Below are positions 46,601-58,300 of a stretch of DNA of 64,000 nucleotides, one piece after another. Both the position numbers and the translations under genes were made by a program. The DNA is from Cydia pomonella (lineage: Eukaryota > Arthropoda > Insecta > Lepidoptera > Tortricidae): NCBI RefSeq assembly GCF_033807575.1, contig NC_084719.1, positions 1,178,001 to 1,242,000 of the forward strand, read 5' to 3'. The notes under the pieces were generated by a model that was given only the letters and a program-made list of their open reading frames with translations, did not search any database and was not told the origin of the DNA. How positions within the stretch are numbered: the stretch's first letter is position 1; the number at the start of each line of letters is the position of its first letter.

Positions 46601-49600
46601 TATCGTTCCCGACGATCTTTCAAATCGGTGACATCTTTCAATTCGGCTACACGGCGGCGCTGGCTTACGAGTTGCCACAGAATCCCTACTCGCCCTTCAA
46701 CCATAAGGCTGATCCACTGCATCGAAGGGTTGACACCAAGATGATATACTTTACTGACGATACAGGCAAGGTGTTATGGGGGAAGCAGTACCATAGGTGG
46801 GCATTTTTTTTATATAGCAGGCAAACGAGCAGGCGAAATTCCTAATGCACAAATTACCGTCGCTTATAGACAGTGTTGCAATTGCGTCGCCGGTCAGTAA
46901 GATGAAAGTACACTCTTTTTTTAAAGGTTTCAAGGTTGTATCTGTCCGGAAATACCGCGGTGGTCATTTATAGTTATTATGAGATATTCAACCGCCGTTT
47001 CGCCATAGAGCCTTGGAGGATTTAACAACTGGAGAAGCTTTGTCTGTAATTTTATGTACAGTCTGCCAATTTTTGGGGGAAGGGGCACGTTAAATGTACG
47101 CTATTAGTAGGTACGTTACATACAAATAGCCATGTCAAAAAAAGAGTCCATACAATACACAAAGAATATATAGAATAATATACAACAGAATAGAATATAT
47201 ATATATATATTATAAGGTTGTCTGGAAGAGATCGCTGTTTAGCGATAAGTCCTGCAGGGTGAGCCGGCCGATGTGATGTGCGCCGCTTGCTGTGGCAGAC
47301 CCGGTGCCCTCCACCAGACGTGTACATTCAGGCTTTGGAGCAACTACCGCCTGGCCATAAAGATCCTTGGCCAATTTGGAAGTCCTTAAACAGGCTCAGG
47401 TCCCAAGTTGGTCGCTGCAAGCAAAATATGTCCAAATGGGGATTGCTCCGTAGCTCCTCGACTCAATGTACCCGCGACACAGCAACGCAAACCATGGCAC
47501 ATCTACTGGCGTACCCCACATGCCCGCATCACTGCTCGGAGCTGGATCTGAGGGACGCGACAGCCAGGGCTGTCAACACCGCTGCCTATTGGGCTTCCAT
47601 AGTATAAAAAAAAAGGAACCTCGACACGAAAAGAAGAAGAAGAAGACCATTGGCCGAGGTTTTCGACAGAGGGTTAAGCTCTTAAAGGCGACTCCGGTTG
47701 TTATATCCTTGAGAGCAGACAAACTGCATCACAGGGTTGACTACAAGGTTTAAAATTGAATGTTTAGGTAGTTGAAAAATTACCACAGCTATTTAGTAGT
47801 AAGATTAGGCGTTAGCACAGGAACACGTACTCGCATTCCAACCTTATTAGAGCCGACCCACTGCGTAGAAGGGTTGTTGCTAAGATGGAATATTTTACTA
47901 AGCCCATTGTCATTTGCTGCATGAATTAAATGAAATCTATTTCTTTTTATCTTAGTATTCAATAAATAACTATACAGCCCAATTCGAAGACACGTTTAAG
48001 ATCGTAGAAAGATCGATAACTAAACGACATCCCAATAAGATCTATCTACGATATTTTTAACGTCAAAGTGACATTGGTTGCCCGAATCGAGGTGCTTCTG
48101 TCAATTATACGCCATACAAACGATATCTAAATGAGAACGTATCTAAACCAGAACTTATCGTTATCGTCTCTCATTCTTCGAATCGGGCCGTATATTAAGA
48201 TTGCCTTTTAAAATGATTAAAATCAATCAGGAATCCATTTCAGCACCGTTGTTCCCAATTTCAAAAGCGCTTAACCTTTACTTAGCTAATACCTTTCAGG
48301 AAACCCATCGTAAACCCGGCGATGGCAAAACGCAGCCTCCGCAAAAACGCCGACAGGAAACTGATGCACGCCTCGCAACACAAACGGGGGTTTTTGAAAA
48401 GCATGGACGGACGCAGCGCAGAGTTTCACCGGACCGCCCGGGCCTCGCTTTATCCGAAAGTCGAGACCGTGTTGCAGGCGTAAGTTTATTTATTTATTTA
48501 AACTTTATGGCACACATAAAGAAAAATGTACAAATGGCGAACTTAATGCCAAAAGGCATTCTCTACCAGTCAACCATTGGGTCAAACAGAGACATTTGTG
48601 TATGTTGGTGCAGGAAAAAATAATAACAAATAATAAGGAAAAAATTAAACGTGAAGTCAAATAATATTAAAAATATATAACCTCCTACGACCCAAATTTT
48701 TAGAGGGTACATCCGAGGAAGACCCAATGTCCTAATATTAGAACTAATTAATAAAGTCCTGAACGCCCAGAACAAAAATTGTTCATATCTGGTTAACCCT
48801 AGCAAGTACAAGTTTTATATTTTAGGGGTGTTATAATAATGATTTAGGCTTGCCAGGAAATAAAAAAAAAACACTATAATCTTTTGTTCTATATTTAGCA
48901 CTTTGGGCTTTTACTTATAATATAAATCACATCAATCAGTCTTGAAAATCTTATAGAAAACAAGAGTTTTAACACTTTATACTATCAGAAATCAACTTAA
49001 TCATCATTAATATCATCTAAGATACAAAAAAATAGCATGCTTCACAGCAGGAACTTAAATTTTCTACAGAAAAAACAAATTTTAACATTCAAATCAACAA
49101 AATATTCCTTTTGATTTTTTTTTGTTAACATAATTAATCTTCTTTTATTTAAAAACTACAGAAAAAGGATCATCATAAATAGTCACTACAAAAATAGACC
49201 AATATAAAACTTAAGCATTTACATTTAAGTCTAATTTTACAAAGCAGTAACTACAAAAACCACTTACAAAATGTAAATTTTAACAATCAAAAACATAACG
49301 ATCGACCTCGACCTCGTCCTCGAATAAGTTGCGGGGCTGGCGGAGGGCTTGCACTCACAGGTTCTGAGCTGGTACTGCTGTCACTGTCGCTTTCGATGGC
49401 CGTGTTCTCCACAGGATATACTCGTCGTCTGTATCATTCCCTCCAAAAGGATCATCTTCGTCGTCTTCGAAATCAGACTGCTGGAGTAAATCCAACACTT
49501 GACTATCTTTTAAAGCTGAAAAAAAAACTTTATAAACCCGACGGCCTAATACTAGGACAATATCAGCTAATTTCTACCTAAATATCTATAATTTTCTTTA

Positions 49601-52600
49601 TCACACGGACACATAAGCACATTAGAGTAAGGAGCATAGTAAATCAATATGAAAAGCAATTTATGGTATGACCGCCCAGTGTACTAGTACTAGAACGAAT
49701 ACATTTTCATACAAGAATCATATTAAAATATACGAAATTAAGTTGAAATAACAGTATTTACGAATGATTTATTTCTTTATCTCGAAAATAAAACCAATCG
49801 TAGTGAATAAAATGTAAAGATTACAAAGATAATAATAAGTTAAACTAACCTCTTGTCGTTGCACGTGTCATTGCTGCGACGTCTTGTGACAGAAGACCGA
49901 AAATATCCCTCCCCGCTCACTTCAAGCAGTGCTGCCACAATGCCAAATATATACACTGACTAACCAGTAACGTCAAAATGACATGGCGGGTAATTCAAAT
50001 CCACCTGGAGCGTGTAAATATTTTGTCCTAGTACTATCACGCTGGGTCTTGGCATCAAGTATCTATTTTGATACTTGGGCTTTCACTGTAAACCGATTTT
50101 GTCCTAGTATTAGTACTTCGGACCCCAGGAGGATAAATAGTTAAATACTACTACTTATATAATGTATAAAAGATAGACTAATACATAAAATTATGTACAT
50201 ATACATGATGGTGAACCTTATTTAAGTTCTTCTGACAAAAGATGCTTGCGAAGTAGTCGTTTGAAAACGGGTTTGCTTGGGATAGTTTAGTCTAGTAGCA
50301 GATTTTTTTTTAATTAAGAGGTATTAAGAGTAAAGTTAACATTAATTATCGGCTTCGAATAATGATAAAGATACGTATAAGATCTTTAAAAGATCGATAA
50401 CCAAACGACATGTCAAAATTGACGTTTATTTCCATTCCGCTGTGATCCCAGTAAGATCTACGATATTTCTAACGTCAAAGTGACATTGGTTGCCCGAATC
50501 GAGATGCTTCTGTGAATTATACGACATACAAACGATATCTAAAAGAAAACTTATCTAAACCAGCGGTAGCAGCATGGTTCCATTTTTATCACTTGTCACT
50601 ATGCGCAACACTTTCGCACTTACTTGTTAGAACGTGACAGGCATGGTGATAAATGATAAAGAGCCGACCATCTTAGCCCTACAGAACTTATCGTTATCGT
50701 ATTTCATTCTTCGAATCAAGCCGTATGACTTGTGTGCATGGATTAAGCAAATGCGATTTCTTTATACAGCGTTCATTTTTGATACGCATAATTTAAGGTT
50801 AGGCTTTAATTAACACACTTTCATATGAATCATAAAAAAATGATTGACTTTTGTATTTCTCTATAAAATAATCTAGCAAGCAATGTTGTACCACTAGGCA
50901 CTTACCTTTTTTAATATAAATCCAAAACGTCGCATTAAATGACGCGACGTCAGAACTGTCACAAGAAGTGACCATGATGTACGAAATACATTGCCACTTG
51001 AAAAAACAAAAAAATAATTATACTCTATTCATTAAGGCTAAATAAATAAAATATCTATAATTGATTTATAGCACTAAAACCTACGTCTAGTTTAAGTTTG
51101 TGGTTATATCAAAAATATATATACGGTTTTTTGAGATTATTCGCCAAGATTTAAAAGCTTTATTCAATAATAATCATTATAATTTTACAAGCTTTTATTT
51201 AGTTTCGCCCGGTTTCCTATGAACCAAAAAATTTGCATACATATGTAAGTCGGGTGACAATGCAATATTATGGTACCATGGAGCTAATCTGATGATGGAG
51301 ACAGGAGGTGGCCATGGGAACTCTGTGATAAAACAACGCAACCTAATTGTACTTGGGGTTTTTAGAATTGGCTCGATGAGTATTATGAAAAAAGTACAGT
51401 CAGCGATAAAAACTTGTACCAAAAATGAAAATTTTGCCATCAACTTGTTTAAATTTCACTTTGTCAAATTAAATTTTAAAATCTAACTATGGTAACATAT
51501 GAGTATTTGCTTTGCTAAGCTTTATTTTTGACTTTTACTTATTCTGAAATTTACTATTGAATTAAGTTTGAATTAAATCCTATCTGACTCAAGTAGGTTA
51601 TATAAAACGTGAATTAGGACTCAGTATTGGAATTCGTGTCTTTTTAATGACCTTAATATGTCTACGTAAGCGTTCGGGAGAACGGGCGTAATTCCCGTGG
51701 ACACTATGGAAGTAAAGGGTATTGGTTCATAGCTTCTTTTGAGTGTACAATTTTATATTTCAGCATCGGGAGCAGTGGGAAAGACTGTGTGCTGAGAACC
51801 CTGTGTCATATGGGACAAACGCAACACCATCCCCAAGGGTCGTTCTTAGAAGAAATCATGAGAGCTGTATTTACGTAAGTACTTATTTGACTTTACATGG
51901 AGAATCTACAGTCCTTTGCTTTATTGAATTCGATAACATTACCTACAAAAAATATCATATTTGCTGTTTGAATCGGCCGAATTGTTAGATTTTTCAAGGC
52001 GCCAAACTAACCAAAAATAGTTTATAGCACGAGAATGTGGAAATGTTATGTGTGGTAGAGCAGATGAGTAATTAGTAACCACTCGTTATATGTCTCAAAA
52101 AACGTTGTCCAAGGCCCTTAACTACAATATTTGGGCTGATATGTACTGAGGAACATGATAACAATGGAATAAATGACTATTTTAACAATGTTATTTGTAA
52201 ATAAATTTATAACACACAAAAAGAATGGGACAGGATCTTGCAGTGAAGAGAGCGTACTTGGGACAACCAAATGGGAGATGCCCGATTGGACGTCCTAGAT
52301 ACAGCTGGAAATACGTAGTAGCTAAACATGCTCAACCTCGGCCATAGCGACGGGTGCGAACTATCGCAAGACTGAGAAGCATGACGCGATGGTTTCGGAG
52401 GCCAGGACTCCCCTTGACTCACTTTTGGACCACCTCTTGGTTACCTTGGACTCACTTTGGGTCGTTGCGTCCTTGTAGTAGTAGTAGATAGTAGTAGACA
52501 AATGTATTCATAAGGTATGTAATGTGTTTGTTTACAGTATACCAAAAGGCGAGGATTCCTTCGACTTGGAAGAATACGACAAAGCGCACTCAGCAACCGA

Positions 52601-52676
52601 ATCCTGTGCGGAGCTGTATCCCGACTGTGATGACATTCTGACATCAGATCAGATTCTTTCTTCTACATTACAATAG
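43677..52676 (+). CDS. DM4/DM12-family secreted protein, gene D (complete, 5 exons, 264 aa)
   Basis: Exons: 43677-43836, 46592-46796, 48300-48479, 51764-51874, 52538-52676; introns in phases 1, 2, 2, 2, all GT-AG. The protein begins MASIYILLSMLVSAVVSES (leader), has RRKR at residues 38-41, then FLVYPEGSSFQL, joined across the intron to VFCLSFPTIFQIGDIFQFG. Exon 3 encodes a basic linker (AKRSLRKNADRKLMH). Exon 4 has GSSGKDCVLRTLC (Cys190, Cys196). Exon 5 has EEYDKAHSATESC and ELYPDC (Cys242, Cys249), stop TAG at 52674. ATTAAA near 52816 is a possible poly(A) signal. Gene E downstream has the same exon plan, phases and total length, so the two are tandem paralogues. Introns hold SINEs, MITEs, LINE ends and a piggyBac-like fragment. 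The DM4/DM12 role is unknown; secretion and proprotein cleavage are inferred. Confidence 0.9.
44040..45540. other. Gene D intron 1 middle: no recognised gene
   Basis: Only a small inverted pair is seen: actttaagatacgtcaaa at 44420 faces tttgacgtatcttaaagt at 44530, perhaps a decayed MITE. Confidence 0.4.
45548..45800 (+). mobile_element. tRNA-derived SINE, family 1
   Basis: gacgaccggtctggcctag, a short internal repeat gtagtgggtagtgaccc, gggttagaatcccggtaagg, and the family body gtcatgggtgttttatatgt. Confidence 0.75.
45961..46181. mobile_element. MITE (TA target site), copy 3
   Basis: 221 bp with CAGTCAGCATCAAAAGTAGC ends, TA at 45959-45960 and 46182-46183. Same family as 10866 and 20404. 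Gene D intron 1. Confidence 0.85.
46800..47005 (-). mobile_element. LINE 3' end remnant
   Basis: Plus-strand ttttatatagcaggcaaacg and tgtatctgtccggaaatacc are the reverse of the LINE end also seen at 14975-15205. It starts just after gene D exon 2. Confidence 0.5.
47214..47650 (+). pseudogene. LINE 3' end fragments with (GAA)n tail
   Basis: aaggttgtctggaagagatc (shared with 43358) is followed by a frame ending MAHLLAYPTCPHHCSELDLR then DATARAVNTAAYWASIV and a stop, then gaagaagaagaagacc. Cys/His spacing resembles a LINE C-terminal finger. Confidence 0.55.
47977..48188. mobile_element. MITE (gcccgattcgaagaat ends), copy 2
   Basis: 212 bp, ends gcccaattcgaagac and attcttcgaatcgggc, with accagaacttatcgttatcg near the right end. 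Serves as the empty site for the insertion inside copy 3. Confidence 0.75.
48484..48600 (-). mobile_element. Retroelement 3' end
   Basis: Plus-strand tttatttatttatttaaact followed by ggcgaacttaatgccaaaag and cattctctaccagtcaacc is a frequent lepidopteran repeat end, in reverse. It begins 4 bp after gene D exon 3. Confidence 0.5.
49287..49871 (-). pseudogene. piggyBac-like transposase N-terminal fragment with an intron
   Basis: Minus-strand exon 49871-49850 reads MTRATTR and ends G|gttagt; it joins in frame to 49515 after a ttttcag acceptor, giving ALKDSQVLDLLQQSDFEDD, then DDPFGGNDTDDEY. A one-base shift near 49415 restores ENTAIESDSDSSTSSEP and QLIRGRGRGRS, then a stop at 49287. An acidic, Ser-rich N terminus ending in a GR repeat is typical of piggyBac-type transposases, but the catalytic DDD domain is missing, so the family is inferred. 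Repeated cctagtattagtac motifs at 50022 and 50105 may be element ends. Lies in gene D intron 3. Confidence 0.45.
50350..50721. mobile_element. MITE (gcccgattcgaagaat family), copy 3, interrupted
   Basis: Matches copies 1 and 2 up to acttatctaaaccag, then resumes at aacttatcgttatcg after the hairpin element at 50564-50681. Confidence 0.7.
50564..50681. mobile_element. Hairpin MITE nested in another MITE
   Basis: ggtagcagcatggttccatt faces gagccgaccatcttagccct with imperfect pairing, and tttatcactt / aatgataaa inside. Flanks CAG (50561-50563 and 50682-50684) could be a 3-bp target duplication. Confidence 0.6.
51188..51420 (+). mobile_element. Non-autonomous element, copy 1 (acaagcttttatt ends)
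   Basis: acaagcttttatttagtttc through aatttgcatacatatgtaag, caatattatggtaccatgga and tacagtcagcgataaaaact recurs at 60367-60665. Weak inverted ends (ttacaagctttta / ataaaaacttgtacc). Confidence 0.6.
52200..52497 (+). pseudogene. RTE-like LINE 3' end with (TAG)n tail
   Basis: gaatgggacaggatcttgca, gatgcccgattggacgtcct, then VSEARTPLDSLLDHLL and tagtagtagtagatag. Same family as 17541-17760. Lies in gene D intron 4, ending 40 bp before exon 5. Confidence 0.6.
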
Positions 52677-52679
52677 ACG

Positions 52680-54265
52680 AACACCAATGCCAATTCTTAG
52701 TGTCAAATACAAACTGTTACTGTTATTGTATGATACGATCTTGACGCGAATTGAAGTGTGTTGTATGCGCCAATAAGCGCCAGTGTTTAATTAAGTAATA
52801 TAAATAAGAAAACATATTAAAATCAGAAAGTCGTTTCCAATTTTTTTTGGAGATCTGCGCCACTACCCATAATTTATAATATTCGTAACATCCATTAAAA
52901 AGACAGCTTTACTGTGGAATGTTGCGTGATAATACTGTAAAAAATTGAATGTTTTTGTTACCACAGAGATCAACGCGGAATCGGCAAAAGATGATAAAAT
53001 AAATCGGCCATTTGGCCAAAAAGGTCTTTCGGCTCGGCTCGGCTGGTCCGACGCCTTCCGCCGCGTTTGAAATCTTTTTCGCTCTTATTACGCAGATATA
53101 ACACTTTGTTTTACCGGTTTTTGCCGATTCTACGACGATATTATGTGAGGGTGGGGGAGACCTTTACTTGCTGACGAACATACAGGGCTTGCACTTAGTG
53201 AGGATGACGTCATTTTGCACACATCATCAGGTAAATAAAATAAGTTTTACGAAATTAGTTACCATTATTAAGTACATTTGTATTTCAGTTTTTAAGTACG
53301 CTGTATTTACTTTAGCGGTACAGCTTATAATATAATCTTTCGAGTGATGTCTCAATGAGATCAATTTGTAAAGTTCAAATGACGACAACGTACAACAAAA
53401 AGTTTAATGATCTAGTTACAAAGTCTACGGTTATGACGTTAAATGCTGGACTCTGCCTACTACTAGCACTTTTTTCTGAAAAGGAGAGTAAAAAGAAAGC
53501 AGACAAAAACGTAAACCAAATAAATGTTATATACAAAGGAAATAAAACTGGCCAAGTGCGAGTTAGTTTTACTCGCGCACCGAGGGTTCCGTACAAAATT
53601 TGAATTATCTCGTGTAACTATAAAGGCGAAACGTTTGGTCAGAAGTACCTATACTAAGTATTATTGTGTTCAGCGCCATCTATCGGCAAATTGTCTAACT
53701 AATTTGCGCGATGTAATTTTTATTTATTTGGGAAACATATAGCACATAATAATACAATAAGGTACAAGATACAGTTAGAATATAAGCCAAAACAGTTTCC
53801 ACTGTGTGTCATGTTGGTTTTTCGAGGATATTTCCCTATCATGTGAACCGATTTCAAAAATGTGTACTACGAGGAAGTATTTGACAGTATTCGAGAACTC
53901 TAGGTTAAGTACTTTATATTTACACATATCGTAAGTTATACATGTAAATACATTATTTTATATTATAACAGTTACACAGTCATAACTTACCATCTGATAA
54001 TTTTACTACCTACCTCTATATTTTGAAACTGAATCTTTGCTCAGCTAGGATATAAAAATATATAATTTGTTAACCATCCATACCTCTATACCAAAATGTA
54101 ATAATATAATAATCATGCAAGTTTATTATAGAATATTTAGCTTTTTTTTATGTCATAGTAAATTTACGATAGTTCTGGTACTGTAGCGTTTATTTCAATT
54201 CATTTATAATTTATTCACAAGAACATAATTATGGTACATTCCAATGTTACAATAAAGATACTGAA
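52680..54265. other. Region between genes D and E: no recognised gene
   Basis: Holds the gene D 3' flank, a ttcggctcggctcggctgg tract at 53029, and a scrap of the gttccgtac repeat at 53545-53600. The frame 53355-53603 runs into that repeat and was not called. Confidence 0.4.
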
Positions 54266-54269
54266 CCTT

Positions 54270-54352
54270 AATACGTTACGCATACGTTACGTACGCTACG
54301 CATACGTTACGTACGTTACGCATACGTTACGTACGTTACGCATACGATACTT
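54270..54352 (+). repeat. Short tandem repeat (about 20-bp unit, cgttacgcata)
   Basis: acgttacgcatacgttacgt is repeated about four times with small changes. Confidence 0.8.
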
Positions 54353-54499
54353 ACGTATGCATTAATAAATAGTTAGTTAAGTACTTGTTATGCCTGTATA
54401 AAAAAATTAATCAAAAAGGATGTAGATAACAACGGCGCGTGGATATACGAGCAAGAACACGCTAAATAAAATTTTCAGTTCTGTTATCGCTTATATGCA

Positions 54500-54626
54500 G
54501 TAGGGCTAATATGGATGCTGCAGTGGCAGCATGGTTACATTTTTATCACCTGTCACTTTCACACTTACTTACTTGTTGGAACGTAACAGGTGACAAATGA
54601 TAAAGAGCCGACCATCTTAGCCCTAC
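54500..54626. mobile_element. Hairpin MITE, copy in gene D-E spacer
   Basis: gtagggctaatatggatgct at the left and catcttagccctac at the right, with tttttatcacctgtcac facing gtgacaaatgataaaga-type text. Best-preserved copy of the 28336 / 50564 family. Confidence 0.65.
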
Positions 54627-55368
54627 TGGTATGGATATAGGTATCGCCAGGAGAGTTGAGGTGAATGATTTTCGCACACAGCTACATAGAGTACTAGTAA
54701 CGAAAACAGTATTGAATGTATGAATGTGATTAGAGCACACGATATTCAGCTAAAAAAAAATTTAAAACTAAAAGAAACTTTTTGGTCCATCTTGCAATTG
54801 GGGGTTCAACTTTCTGACGATACGAAAAAATTATACTAGGTAATTTGGATAGATCCAAATATTACTTATCTACATTAGTAAGAGTAACGTTACTTTTTGT
54901 ATTAAAAACATACTATTGACAGAGTAATTATTCGAATTAAACGAAAAACTTCATATGATTGTCGAGATGTACTTAAGGTATATTTTTTTATTATTCTTTA
55001 TATATAATTTAACATTTCCAGTATTTCATTCATTGCGCCACCCACACGGCTGAATCGTGTAGTTCCTTGTTTGTCTCCAAACCAACTAAAAACCGCAACA
55101 CACATGACTGGCCACTGATATACCTTATCTCTTTGGAATAAGGGTTCCTAATGATCAATACACTGTGTTAATGGAAGTACAGTTCGAATTTCAACACGAG
55201 AATAACTGTAAATGCGTTGACACGAAACTTGTTAATTTGGGCCTAATTTATACACTTTGCTCAGCTCTGGAAGAAGGGGACAGTCTATGTCATATTTTAC
55301 AACCAGCAACTTACCTTAAATATACAAAAAAATGTATTTCCTTAACGTTAAGTAGTTTTGATCTAATC

Positions 55369-58300
55369 ATGGATATTGGTGTGAAAATTGTTGTGCTATT
55401 TTTGTTATTTGAGTGTGTCGGGTGCATAACCAACGAAACTTGTGGAAGTAAGGAACCAAGGGTATTGTCAAGAAGTAAAAGGTATCTACTGTTTCCTGAA
55501 GGCAGTTCATTTCAGTTGGGTAAGAAAGGCGACAATATTTATGACGCCCATTTATTTAACATACTTACGTCCGGTTGCCGCGGCATGCTCTAAGTTTTAT
55601 CTTTGTCGTGAATATTAAGGTTAGCGTCCACAGAACAGTTACGTATCGCTCTTATTGGACGCGTCGTAGTCATATTCTTCAGCTTCTGTAGAGCAACGTC
55701 TTGTGAATGACGTCATACATTTTGCATCAGCCCGCGTGACCACGCCGCGATCCGTTGGCTGTCACTTGTTATTGTCATTAGTCATTACTTTGAGACTAAA
55801 AAGAAGCCCTTTCTTTAGAATCTGCATCATATGATTGTAGTTTTACGCTTGTCTGATGAATTCATACCAGTTGTACCTAAAGTAAACCTCTAGTTTCTTT
55901 ATTTTAGTCCAAACTCCAAGAACAGGAGAATCTTCATAATTCCGTCAATATTTTTATTATATGATACAGTCAATATAATTAAGTCAATGCTTGAGATGCA
56001 AACTGCGGTCGCATCGGCAATATCTACGGATCTACATCTACACTCTGTCTGTCTGTTGATTTCAGAGGGCTTACCGCGAAAAACGAAAATCGAAACTTAG
56101 TTATTTGCCTCTCTTTTGCTGGATTATGAGAGAATGCCAGGGAGGAAGATAACAAAATTTCGATTTACAATTAGCCTTCAGATACATTGATGCGATTCGT
56201 CCGATGCTTACGATGTCGAACTGTAGACGCTTATCACAAAATGGTATTTCTTTACATTTTAACAAGTATTGAAATATCAAGTTTCAAATAGGTAAGTTAC
56301 TGTAAAAACATCTGTATGGGAAGGAAAAATAATACACAAAACACAGACAGTAAAACTGAAAATATCATTTTATAAAACAGTAAGCCACATATGTTTTTCA
56401 CTTATTAGTATTTTAGTTGTCTATATTCAATTAAAAGGTTTGTCAGTCTTCCAATCTTGTAACTTTTTGGGCCTAATCGATTTTGGAGAAATGTTACATT
56501 TCAAATAATATTTGTTTTCACTTTAAAATAAAACAAATTAATATTTGCATCTTGTTAACATTTACAGTATTCTGCCTCCAAACAACCGCCCTCATCCCTA
56601 TCGCCGACATCTTCCTTATCGGCCAAACAGCTGCCCTTGCGTGGGAAATGCCCACGGATCCTGCCATCTTCCATATGTTCAAAGGGGAGAAAGTCGCTCA
56701 GCGCAGAAATGACATTCAGAAGAATATCTACTACCTGAACAAGCACGGGGAGGTCATAGCCAAAGTGCCCTATAAGAGGTAGGTTTTTTTTTGCCCATAA
56801 TTAATGTTATAATTTTCACTATTCTACTTCCAAACTTCAACCAGAATTCGGACATCTTCCTATTCAGCCAAACCACTGCCCAGCGCGCGATATGCTCACA
56901 GATCCCGCTATATTCCACATGTAATGGAAAAAGATTTAAAGGAATTACCATCATCAAAAGATTATCTGTTATTTGAACAAGCAGGGGGAGGATGTTGCCA
57001 ACGTTCCCTGTAAAAACTAAATCTCACCAAAAACATAAATGTAAAAAAGGAGAGCCAAGTTCAATACAAAAATTATGCTGGGCTGTGGGCTTCGCCGCAA
57101 AAAGAATGGAGATCTAAATGAGTGCCAAGGTCTATGCAAAATCCAAATATGTATTTATAGGAAAAAAATAACATTATGAACAAGTATTAAACTCTATTTC
57201 TTTGCGTTATTGGATACCCTATAACAATTACATGAGTCATTTTATAAAGTTATTCAACATATATATATTTTTAATTCTTATATAAACCGGCCAAGTCAAA
57301 TCTAACCTACTTTAAGATCTCACTTTTTTTTTAAATAACAGCAATTGTTATAGGTATCAAATAAAGCAAAGAAATAGACTTTAATACTTGTTCATAATGT
57401 TATTTTTTTCCTATAAATACATAAAGCCCACAGCCAAGCATACTTTTTGTATCGAACTTGCCTCTCCTTTTTAACATTTATGTGTTTGGTGGAATATCAT
57501 TACTTTTTGTAAAGAAAACTAGGCAGGTATTGAGATTTAATGTTTTTCCTTGCGTTTCCGCTGCATGGTTTTCTTTTTCATGCTATTGTCTACATTTTCC
57601 TGAATGTTAGAGATAATAGTGCGCATTGCCTATTCATTATCTGCTACCTTTTTAATACGCTTCCTGTTTATGCTTAAATTAGCCAAGGCATGGTTGAGGT
57701 CTTGGTGGCTCAGATGAGTTCATATCTCATCCAGGACAGAGAGTTAAAACTTAGGTAGACAGACCACAATGTTTTGGAATATTAATTTATTTTTGTAATT
57801 GTAACAGAAACGAACCTAGTTTAAAATTATATACTTGAGCTCAAAACTTTATCTGAGTACCGAATTGTCAAATAAAGAAATATATAAAAAAAATTTTGGT
57901 TTTTTTTTACTCTCATCTGCCATCGGCTTTCTTAGCAATAATCAGATTGTATCTATGTATCTAAAAAAATGTCTTTTTCCAGGTGGTGGTCCTTTAACCA
58001 CCATTCCTTTATTATGTGAAAACAGGGGGTACCCACCCCCATTCTCTCTGGTCTAGTTCCAAGATCTGCCACCTTTTGAGTCTTGTGATGTTACTGTTGT
58101 TGTTTAATAGGTCTCTGGCAAGTTCGTTCTCATGATTTGTGAGCCTTTCCTTATATTTCTTTGAGAAGCTATTTACTTCCTCTTTGATGGTTGGTATATG
58201 TAGGTAGTCATGTATTTCTTTATTACGGATAAACCAGGGTGCACAAGATATTGTTCTGAGAGCAATATTCTGGAATCTTTGAAGGATCTCGAGGTTAGAA

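Noticed and set aside
48201..48623. 140-codon plus-strand frame
   Set aside because: It overlaps gene D exon 3 in another frame; the exon phase and neighbouring junctions support the KPIVNPAMAKRS frame.
51743..51988. 81-codon plus-strand frame
   Set aside because: It is a shifted frame over gene D exon 4; the correct frame gives GKDCVLRTLC and joins in phase.
53355..53603. 82-codon frame between genes D and E
   Set aside because: Its end lies in a multicopy repeat (gttccgtac end), and no leader, domain or splice support is visible.
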